Origin: Monoraphidium neglectum
Taxonomy: Eukaryota > Chlorophyta > Chlorophyceae > Sphaeropleales > Selenastraceae
Length of the DNA stretch: 13,322 nucleotides
Reading direction: 5' to 3'
Assembly (NCBI RefSeq): GCF_000611645.1
Contig: NW_014013317.1
Location: 1 to 13,322 of the forward strand
The position numbers were made by a program, and so were the translations under genes. Positions 1 to 6,775 of this stretch are shown here, one piece after another (within the stretch, counting starts at the first letter, position 1; each line of letters starts with the position of its first letter). Below the pieces are notes generated by a model. That model saw only the letters and a list, made by a program, of their open reading frames with translations. It was not told where the DNA came from and did not search any database.

Positions 1-1425
1 GCGCCAAGTTCGACAGGAGCAGCAGGAGCAGCAGCAGCAGGAGCAGCAGGGGCAGCAGCAGGATCAGCAGCAGTAACAGGGGCAGCAGCAGCGGCGGCGG
101 GGGTGCCGTTTTACGGGCCGTCCGACGAGGGCGAGGAGGACGGGGACGGGTGGATGCGTGAGCACGCGCTTGCTCTGGAGAGGCAGGTAGACGCGCGAGA
201 GGCCGAGGCGGCGCGGCACGCGGAGCGGCGGGAGGAGCGGCGGCGGCGGCGCGAGGGGCGGCAGCGGGAGGCTGGGGGCGGCGGCGGCAATAGGGACGGG
301 GAGGGCGGCGGGGCGGCGGTGGAGGTGGATGCGGCTGAGATTGCGGGGCAGGTGCGGGGCTTCCTGCAGCACCTCTCGGGCTACGAGGGCGCGGAGGTCC
401 CGCAGCCAAGAGGTGGCGGCGGCCCGGGCAGCCCAGGCGCAGCAGCAGCAGGAGCAGCAGCAGCAGCACCAGGGGCGGCCGGGCGCAGCGGCGACGTGCG
501 CTTCGACCCTGAGGGGTTCCTGGCCAACCTCGCGGCCGCGATGGGGCCGGGGGGCGGCGGCGGCGACGGCGGGCCGGCTGCGGTGGCGGGCCTGGAAGCG
601 CTGTTGGGCGGCCTGAAGCAGGCGGCCGCGGCCGCGGGCGTTGACGTGGGGCAAGGGTTTGGAGACGAGGACGAGGAGGAGGATGAGGGGTGGAGCTCGT
701 CTGAGGAGGGGTCCTCGTTTTTTGGCAGCGGGTCCGAGTCGGGTAGCGAGGGGGCGGACGAAGAGGACCGGCAGCAGCACCGGGCAGGGCCGCAGCAGGG
801 GCAGCAGCGGCAGCGGCAGCAGCTGCCGGACAACTGGCTGGAAGTGCCGCAGCCGCCCGCGTCGGCCGCGACGGCACGCGGAGCCTCTGCGGCAGCTGCG
901 CCCCGCGCCGGCGCCAGGGGCGGCCCCGGGCCCCTGCCGCCGCGGCTGGCGCGGCTGCAGGAGTTGTGGGAGGTGCGCACCGCCACTGACAGCGACGACG
1001 ACGGCGCCGGTTCCGCCGGGTCCTCCGCGTCGGACGACCAGCTGTCCATCGGCGGGGACGACGCTGACGAGGATGCTGACGAGGACGAGGACGGGGGCGG
1101 CTCGGGCTTCGAGGACGCGTATGCAGAGGCCCTCGACGCTGAGCTGGCGGCCACGCGGCTCGCAGACAGCTTCGAGCGCGCGCCGCCGGCCGGCGACAGC
1201 TCCGCCACTGCCGCTGCGGCGGGGGCAGAAGAAGGGGGCGGGCCTGGTGCGGCGGGCCTGCGGCCGGTGGACCTTGATTTGAACCTGGTGAAGAGCCTGA
1301 TGGCGTCGTATACCAGCCAGGGCGGCCTGCCGGGGCCGGCCAGCAACCTGGCGGGGCTGCTGGGGCTGACGCTGCCCAATGAGGAGGCCGCGGGCGGCGG
1401 CGGCGGCGGAGGGGACCGGCGGTGA
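1..1425 (+). CDS. ECD: Ecdysoneless (ECD/SGT1-type) protein, C-terminal part; 5' end outside window
   Basis: The frame is open from base 1 to a TGA at 1423-1425 (474 codons), so this is the 3' part of a gene, possibly one large last exon. Family signatures appear in the expected order. Near 322-400 is a segment resembling the family's 'D..FV..V..F..KVS.FEGAEVP' block (here AGQVRGFLQHLSGYEGAEVP). Near 500-545 is a DPEGFL segment. Then come an acidic SSEEGSSFFGS stretch, a second acidic block and EDAYAEALDAELAATRLADSF. The hallmark C-terminal block (DLDLNLVKSLMASYTSQGG, then LPGPASNLAGLLGLTLP) lies near 1270-1377. ECD proteins are conserved eukaryotic factors linked to cell-cycle progression and pre-mRNA splicing (Prp8 interaction). 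That role is family knowledge, not visible here. Long Ala/Gly/Gln runs inflate the linkers. The GTG at 103 is not a start because the frame continues upstream. The N-terminal ECD core must lie left of the window. Confidence 0.9.
   Translation, partial: APSSTGAAGAAAAGAAGAAAGSAAVTGAAAAAAGVPFYGPSDEGEEDGDGWMREHALALERQVDAREAEAARHAERREERRRRREGRQREAGGGGGNRDGEGGGAAVEVDAAEIAGQVRGFLQHLSGYEGAEVPQPRGGGGPGSPGAAAAGAAAAAPGAAGRSGDVRFDPEGFLANLAAAMGPGGGGGDGGPAAVAGLEALLGGLKQAAAAAGVDVGQGFGDEDEEEDEGWSSSEEGSSFFGSGSESGSEGADEEDRQQHRAGPQQGQQRQRQQLPDNWLEVPQPPASAATARGASAAAAPRAGARGGPGPLPPRLARLQELWEVRTATDSDDDGAGSAGSSASDDQLSIGGDDADEDADEDEDGGGSGFEDAYAEALDAELAATRLADSFERAPPAGDSSATAAAAGAEEGGGPGAAGLRPVDLDLNLVKSLMASYTSQGGLPGPASNLAGLLGLTLPNEEAAGGGGGGGDRR
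11..100 (+). repeat. Imperfect CAG/GCA trinucleotide tract in the ECD coding frame
   Basis: Dense GCA/CAG triplets interrupted by GGA/GGG. In the ECD frame they encode an Ala/Gly-rich linker just before the acidic half of the protein. Shorter copies of the same triplet recur inside the gene near 438-475 and 771-822. This is replication-slippage-prone coding sequence. Confidence 0.8.
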
Positions 1426-1448
1426 GCGGCGGTGAGCGGCAGTGAGGT
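1421..1448 (+). repeat. Short tandem repeat across the ECD stop codon
   Basis: The 10-bp unit GGTGAGCGGC occurs at 1421-1430 and 1431-1440, followed by a degenerate copy (AGTGAGGT). The first unit contains the TGA stop of ECD. Each unit also resembles a splice donor (G|GTGAGC), so an alternative spliced 3' end cannot be excluded from sequence alone. Confidence 0.7.
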
Positions 1449-1941
1449 TTCTTTTTTGTGAGCGGCGATTTCCCAGCAGCTGTGGGTTTCATCATGTTGG
1501 TGCTGACCATTTTTACCTGCATCCTTGGTTTCTATCCTATGTGACCCTGCGTGGCAACGGACGCGCTCACAGCAGCAACTTCAGAGGAGCAAACATCTGA
1601 GCGTGGCTGCACCGCTGGCAAGTGTTGGGTGCTTGCTGTTGCTTTTGCGCCCATTACATTCCGGTCTTGTAGCAAAGCTTGAATCACAGCAATCTACAGT
1701 GACCACATTCAAAAAAAGTAGGCACAACAGCACGCAGGCAGCAAGTGGGTAAAACAGTTGACACAGCCAGCAACGGGGAGAAAGGATTTTTGGGAGAACA
1801 CAAAAGGGATTGAGCTAGAAAGTTGGTCGCTCCGTTGCGAAAAATTGTCCAAAGCTGTGCAGCTGGATATGCTCTGTGCACCCCGGACGCGCTTCGCTCG
1901 GCCAGCCCGGGCCCGCCAGCCGCGCGCTCTCCCCACGAGCA
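1426..1941. other. Convergent 3' flanks of ECD and the BASS4-like gene
   Basis: No gene is supported here. The composition is more AT-rich than the flanking coding DNA, with T and A runs (1447-1456, 1711-1717). No plus-strand TGTAA was found for ECD. One minus-strand TGTAA (1654-1658) is listed separately. Short open frames here lack any recognisable motif. Confidence 0.6.
1654..1658 (-). promoter_or_regulatory. Candidate TGTAA polyadenylation signal for the BASS4-like gene
   Basis: TTACA on the plus strand reads TGTAA on the minus strand, the usual green-algal poly(A) signal. It lies about 285 nt downstream of the stop at 1942-1944 and is the only copy found on that strand between the stop and this point. 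A pentamer can occur by chance. Confidence 0.5.
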
Positions 1942-4311
1942 TCACGCCGCCTTTGCGGCCCGGTCCTGCGCCTGCCACCGAGCCACCAGCATCGAGTCGA
2001 TGATGATCTGACTCAGGTGCGCGCTCATCGCCGGCACGACAGCCACGCCCGCCATCGGCCCCAGCGCGGGGCCCAGGCTGGCCAGGACGCTGACGGCCAC
2101 GGGCAGGGTCTTGACGCTGCCAACGAGGATCACGGCGCGCCGCACGGCCAGCGCGGCCGCGGGGTCGGGGCCGCCGAGGCGCAGCAGCCTGTGGCGCAGG
2201 GGGGGGGGCCGAGGGCGGTGCGTGACAAAAACCCGTGCCGGGGGGCATGTATTCCGTCCCGGCGGGGGGGCAATGCCGCCGGTGGGCAGCTGGTGGGAAC
2301 GGGCGCTGTGGCCGTCCTGGAGCGCGAAGTGGCTGGCGGGCACTGAAGTGAGGGTGGTGCTCCTGATGATTAACGCTCGCATCACCGGCAGCTGACTGTT
2401 GCGATCCAACAAGCGCATGGGGTCTCACGCGCCGCACGCGCCTCGGCATCACTGCCAGCGGGGGCGTCGAGCGACGGCCGACCGCGCCGCACCTGCAGGC
2501 GCCGATGTTGAGGGCCAGGAAGGCCAGGTGCACCCCCACCCCCGCCGCGGCCGCCACCAGCAGGCTGCCGGCCTCGAGTGGTACTCTCTGTGCGACGGCC
2601 TTGCTGATCTGGGTCCAAGGCACCAGGGCCAGCAGCAGCGCGTTGGAGTAGGTCAGGTACTTCTTGCGCGCGTCGACAAACGCGGCGGCGCCTGGTGGGC
2701 GGGCGGTGGTGCGATCGCGGGTGCGCGTGTGTTGTGGACAAGGAGCGTGGATGAGATGGTTTCGAGTGGATGAGTCACGCGTGCAGTGGGGTGTGCGCCT
2801 TGCTGGAGGGCCCCTGCAGGTGCTGCGTGCACAGCCTGACACGATGGCATGCAGCTGGGGCCTGGTGGGGAGGGGCTGCTCTGAGGCACTGTGGTGGGAG
2901 GTACGTGGGTGCTGCGAATCTTCTTCCATGCAGGTCAGCCGGCCCTGACGCAACATCACGCACCAGGCACAAATGCGCGAATGCTGGCGCCGACCAGGGA
3001 TGGCACCAGGATGGTCTTGACCAGTTTGACCAGCAGCGGCAGCGGCTCCAGGCGCACCGACCCGGCCAGGGCCGGGCCCAGCAGTGCCGGCAGGGTGAAG
3101 GGCATCGTGAACACCCCCAGCATGTTGGTGGAGACCGTCAGCAGCAGCGCCAGCGCCACGTTGCCGCCGATTTGCTGTGTTGTTTGGTGACAAGGGGCGA
3201 AGCCGCAAGGGCGTCAGCATGGGTTCCCGCGAGGGTCGCGGATAGCGGAGGCGGGGACGCGGCATGTCATGCGAGCGGTTACATGTGTCAACAGACATCC
3301 TGTTCCTGCTTTGCATCTCCAAGCCCCCAAAATCCCCTTCATCACGCCGTGGCCCTGAAGTTCGAGATTTATAATTCACGCAGACCTGCGTCAGGGTAAC
3401 GCCGCTGGACAGGGCGGTGGGCATGCAGCAGAACACCGCCAGGCCGATCGCCAGCTCTGGCGGGTGCAGCGGCAGCCGCAGGACCGCCAGGGAGATCAGC
3501 GGGGTGATCAGCAGGATGGAGATGATGCCAAATGCCACGGCACCTGCGGTGGTTGCGGTGCGCACGTATGAGTGGTGAGGTCGCAGACAGGGAGTTCCTT
3601 GATTTGGGTCAAGGCGGGGGCAGGGCAGACGAGGGAGGCACTGGCTGAGGCTCCAAGCCATCCGTGTCTGAATGTCCTTCAGTTGCAGCAAGTGCATTGG
3701 CTGAGATAGAGTCGGGCCTCCGGCTGCTGCAGCTGCTCACCCCTGGCCTTCAGCGCCTGCAGCGCCTCGCCCTGCCGCAGCTGCAGCCCGCTGATTACGA
3801 ACATCGCCGTGGTCACAAACGCCGTCAGGTTGGGCAGCTGCGACACGGCCACGCCAGCCTGGGGGAACGAGCAGCCGACGCAGATGGCGGTCACCAGGAC
3901 AACCGGCAAGAACTGCGCCTGCACAAAGGCGGCGGCCGCTGCGAGCGCGGCGCCAAGCGGGTGCGGCCCTGGTGCTGATGCCGCGTCGCCGCCACTGGCC
4001 GCTGAGGCATGGCACGTGAGTTGTCTCTGCGCCCCGTGCTGGTGGCGCTGCTGGCAGACATACGGCTGCCAGAGGCGTGGCTGCTGCCCCCGCTGCAGCC
4101 GCTGCTGCTGGCCCCACCCTTGCTGCTGCAGCTGCGCAGGTGGATGCAGCACCGCCGCGGCCGCTGTTCGAGATGCGTGTGCCGCAGTGTGACGCGCATC
4201 TTGGCGCCAATGAGTGTGGCTGCTGAAACTTGATAGATGAGATCGATGCCCTAACAACATTTGATGATTGCGGTTCGTCCCGCTTGCCCGCAAATGTGCG
4301 CACGGAGCCAT
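1942..4311 (-). CDS. BASS4: BASS4/SLC10A7-like sodium/metabolite cotransporter, probably plastid-targeted; 5 exons
   Basis: Joining 4311-3741, 3543-3386, 3174-2964, 2691-2493 and 2188-1942 with GT-AG introns of 197, 211, 272 and 304 bp gives 1386 nt, closing exactly at TGA (461 aa). Intron phases (1, 0, 1, 2) match at every junction and restore family motifs: FVISGLQLR (about 171-179), FCCMPTALSSGVTLTQ (228-243), QIGGNVALALLLTVSTN (244-260), FVDARKKYL...ALVPWTQISK (318-344), SVKTLPVAV (404-412) and SAHLSQIIIDS (435-445). About ten hydrophobic segments are visible. SBF-fold transporters move organic anions, usually with sodium; the BASS4 substrate is not evident here. The ATG at 4309-4311 (MAP...) is the first in-frame ATG. 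Residues 1 to about 105 are basic, Ser/Ala/His/Gln-rich and poor in acids, like a chloroplast transit peptide. Exon 1 could hide an unseen intron, but the frame is open throughout. Confidence 0.92.
2189..2492 (-). other. Intron 4 of the BASS4-like gene, with a C-homopolymer acceptor
   Basis: The donor is TGCAG|GTGCGG (2493/2492) and the acceptor CACAG|G (2189/2188). In the sense direction a run of ten C (2208-2199) precedes the acceptor and acts as its pyrimidine tract. No other gene is seen inside. Confidence 0.85.
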
Positions 4312-4794
4312 CGCTTTGACCTGGAGCTTCTGCACCCGAACAGTGTGACGCGTTGAATGAACAACATAGCCAATTTTGCTTGGCTATCGTCCACACCCCA
4401 TTTGGCTGCGTCTCACGCCAATGCGTCACTGGGTGAGGTGCTGCGAGGGCCTGGTGTTTGCCCTGCAACAAGCGAAGCAGGATCGCAGAGCAAGGCCATA
4501 CAGCTTTTCCCAATTAGCAAACGCCTTCACATGCGGATGTGCCACTGCTGTGCTCTCTTCAGCCCACTATTATACCGGTATGAGGTGGGCCGCGCCTTGC
4601 GGCCGCCCACCTGCTCGCGGAAACTGCCAGCACCCCCCCTGAGTACGCCCTGTGGTTCACTTCCATTATACAGCGGCTCGTATGCATGCCTGACCCTTTC
4701 TGTTGAGTGACCAGCCATCCTACTACACACCAGGCATACTTTCAGGTTTCTGCTTTCGGTTTGCTCCCCTGCCCTCCAGGCCGGCCCACATTGC

Positions 4795-4926
4795 TCACTC
4801 CAGGCGGAGGTTGCCCTTCCACCCTGCCTAGAAGCAGGCCTGAGAGCAGAAGCATACCAACTCGCAGCCACGGCACAGCTGCAGCCGTGCGTCATCGCTA
4901 TTGCATGCCGCATCACCCTCAACGCA
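4795..4926 (-). pseudogene. Degenerate MYND-type zinc-finger remnant
   Basis: Read on the minus strand, this encodes LCRGCELVCFCSQACF, a stop (TAG, 4828-4830), AGWKG, NLRLE and a second stop (TGA, 4795-4797). It aligns codon for codon with the intact finger at 9114-9197 (LCSGC RSVRY CSQDC YK AGWKG GHRQEC). The Lys codon has become TAG, the zinc-ligand His has become Leu, and the last Cys has become TGA. Upstream the first Cys pair is scrambled (CVEGDAAC), which suggests further substitutions or a small indel. Several nucleotide stretches are nearly identical to the intact gene (TGCTCTCAG, GGGTGGAAGGGC). No convincing remainder of the parent gene was recognised on either side. It could instead be an exon fragment of an unannotated gene, but two stops within the domain make decay more likely. 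Confidence 0.78.
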
Positions 4927-5388
4927 ATGGAAGGGCGGCGACCTGGCTCGCCGCTGGCTGCGCATTTGCGGATGCGAGAGCCACTGCAGGTGCAGCGAAA
5001 CCAGCCGGGCTGCCGGCAGGCATGCCCGGGCTGCCAGAGTTCCCAGAGCTTCCAGGATCTCAGGATGCGCCATCCCCTAAAATTTCCATTGCGCAATCTT
5101 GTGCCGCACCGCACCGTGCAGGCGCGTGGCCCACGCCCACATGAGAGGGCAAGTCAGTCTGCGCTCCCTCTGCAGCGTGAAGCAGCACGAACCAGCAGCA
5201 CAATCAAGACGTGCCATTTGACTGCAGACGCCAAACCCCAGCCTAGAGCTCGCAGGGGCAAGCACATGGCCCTTGGGCACCAGCCATCAAGCCTTGCACA
5301 GCCCCTGAGTGGATCGGATTTCAGTCTGTGTGTGAGGGTCAGGACAAGATCTCATCCTCGTCAAAGACAAGAACGTGCACTATGGTTG

Positions 5389-5414
5389 CAGTCTTCCCCC
5401 GCTACAGTGAACCC
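5389..5414 (+). repeat. Left arm of the 26-bp inverted repeat
   Basis: Complementary to 5539-5564 with one mismatch (GTGAACCC here, GCGAACCC in the opposite arm). Confidence 0.85.
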
Positions 5415-5538
5415 ATCGGGGGTCGGCGGCGCGTTCGCTATAGCCGGCTTGTTCGCTATCGCGAAAAGTGAAATCGGGCAGCTGCTGTTATTGGGGGTAG
5501 CGGCGGCGTTCGCTGTAGGCAGGGTTTTCGCTATGGCG

Positions 5539-5564
5539 GGGTTCGCTGTAGCGGGGGAAGACTG
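5539..5564 (-). repeat. Right arm of the 26-bp inverted repeat
   Basis: Reverse complement of 5389-5414 with one mismatch. It contains the last TTCGCTG subterminal copy at 5542-5548. Confidence 0.85.
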
Positions 5565-6690
5565 TAGTGCCTCAACATTTTTGTAGGCAGCGCAGCCAGC
5601 TCTGAGGATCCCGCATGGCGGCCGTCAGTCAGAGCTTTAGAAGTGCAGCAACTGCAATGCACGCGGAGCCCAGGTGTGGCGCCCCTGTGCACGCTTCTCT
5701 GCAGCACCACAGGCAAACCAGCGCCTGGATTTGGATGCCAAGTCCATGCCGTGATACCACGTTGCACCAAGGTGCACTGCGAGGCAGATGGCAAAGCCAG
5801 GCAGCAGCGAGGTTCAAGTCGGGACGCACGATTTGTGACATACAGTCCAGGTGTCAATAACAGTGGGTTTGACTGAGGTGTGGTGTGAGGCAATAGGCAG
5901 GAAGGACACTAGTGGGAGGAGTAATGTAGTTCACCCACTGCCACTCACACACCTTACAACAACCCAGATCAGGGGGAAGCCTACGAAGCACCATGTGTCC
6001 CAAGAGACATGGGCAATTGTAGGGGCAAGTGGATGCCCGGTCCAAAGCAGGGGGCGGTCGCAGGCGTAGTGAGGCGGTGCAAAACGCACGGCACTAAAGC
6101 AGCGGCGAACCGAAGCACCTGCCCTCCCCCAGGGCGGGAGCGAGGGTGGTGGTAATGACAAGGCTGTGCCTGAAGGCTTTACAGGAGGAAGCGACCGCGT
6201 GTTGATAAAGCCGTGAGCTGAATACCCACAGCATGCAACACACCATGCACAAGGGGGGTGCTCGGGGCGAAAGCGGGGGCTGCCCCACCTGTCGGCCAGG
6301 AGCAGCGAGGCAGAGGGGCGCTGGTGCGCCGGGAGGTGATCACGTATGAGCTCAACGGCTGCGCGGTGAGAGACGTATGCGCGTTAATAGAGTGGTCGGC
6401 TATGCCGCAAACGTACCAGAAGCAGGGCCAGCCTGGGGTGCCTGCTCAGCTGCCCTCATCCATCAGGAGCCGAGTGCTCCTGCTGAAATTGCCTATGCTG
6501 AAGTGCGCCTGTCCATGCCCTGCACACACTCGAGGCCAGGCACTCCCATGCAACGCGCAGCCAGGTTCGCAACCGAACCGGCACTCGTCAGATTACACAT
6601 ATACCGGTAACCAACGAGTATTTGATATGAAATCACCGTACACAGAAGAAATGTTGGTGGAAGGAAATGCTTTGCCGCAGATTTGAACTC

Positions 6691-6714
6691 AGATCACGGT
6701 ACAATACCGTATCT
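6691..6714. repeat. Short hairpin upstream of the ARM-MYND gene
   Basis: AGAT-C-ACGGT-ACAAT-ACCGT-ATCT forms a 5-bp perfect stem extended by 4 bp across a one-base bulge. It lies about 60-85 bp upstream of the ATG at 6776, in the likely leader or promoter. No function can be assigned, and a hairpin of this size may be chance. Confidence 0.4.
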
Positions 6715-6775
6715 GGTGTACGCGCAGTCTACCCGGCAGCAACAGGACTTACGTTCTGCTCAGCAACATATAGAT

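Larger units (their letters stand above)
5378..5569. mobile_element. Small CACTA-like terminal-inverted-repeat element (MITE candidate)
   Basis: A 26-bp inverted repeat with one mismatch (5389-5414 and 5539-5564; core GTCTTCCCCCGCTACAG) flanks about 124 bp. Outside the arms, CACTA occurs on the left (5378-5382) and TAGTG, its complement, on the right (5565-5569), as in CACTA/EnSpm ends, though the left end has six extra bases between CACTA and the arm. Five direct copies of TTCGCT(A/G) at 5434, 5452, 5509, 5527 and 5542 resemble subterminal transposase-binding repeats. There is no coding capacity, so it would be non-autonomous. No matching target-site duplication was found (gtg versus cct beside the CACTA ends), so the exact ends and superfamily are uncertain. 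Confidence 0.65.
4312..6775. other. Intergenic region between divergently transcribed genes
   Basis: About 2.5 kb between the BASS4-like start (minus) and the MYND gene start (plus), so it should hold both promoters. No clear TATA box or other core element was recognised. Contents that can be supported are a decayed MYND zinc finger (4795-4926, minus), an inverted-repeat element (about 5378-5569) and a small hairpin (6691-6714). Open frames of up to 219 codons occur (for example plus 4927-5586), but they have no family motifs. That one runs through the transposon-like element, so it is not called as a gene. The stretches 5590-6690 and 4930-5370 show nothing else that I can support. Confidence 0.6.

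Noticed and set aside
381..1379. Long minus-strand open frame (332 codons) opposite ECD
   Set aside because: It lies antisense to a clear ECD coding frame in very GC-rich DNA, where stop codons are rare. Its Ser/Pro/Ala runs are the complement of Glu/Gly/Ala codons, and it has no family motif.
1997..2013. ATGATGA...CTGA resembling a box C/D snoRNA
   Set aside because: It is antisense to the highly conserved IIIDS codons of the BASS4-like last exon. No terminal stem or second box was seen.
1709..3697. Single 662-codon minus-strand open frame as one unspliced gene
   Set aside because: It only contains BASS exons 2 and 4 in frame, with intron translation between them. The spliced model with exons in other frames restores the complete conserved BASS sequence and closes in frame.
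4927..5586. Plus-strand open frame of 219 codons
   Set aside because: No recognisable motif. Its 3' third runs through the CACTA-like element, and its start overlaps the opposite strand of the MYND relic region. Treated as chance.
6067..6096. TAGTG...CACTA palindromic arrangement as a second CACTA element
   Set aside because: Only 30 bp long with 4-5 bp arms. It lacks the CTTCCCCCGCTACAG arm of the element at 5378-5569, so it is probably chance.
4571..6609. Repeated TATACCGGTA at 4571-4580 and 6600-6609
   Set aside because: A shared 10-mer over a few kilobases is expected by chance, and the flanks do not match.
6258..6686. Plus-strand open frame of 142 codons upstream of the ARM-MYND gene
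   Set aside because: No domain, weak composition, and it could not be joined sensibly to the downstream gene, which has its own ATG after an in-frame stop.
6675..6745. Possible minus-strand tRNA (a GTTCAAATC-like B box with pairable ends)
   Set aside because: The T stem does not pair, the anticodon loop lacks T33, and there is no A box or D arm. Only the ACGGT/ACCGT hairpin is real.
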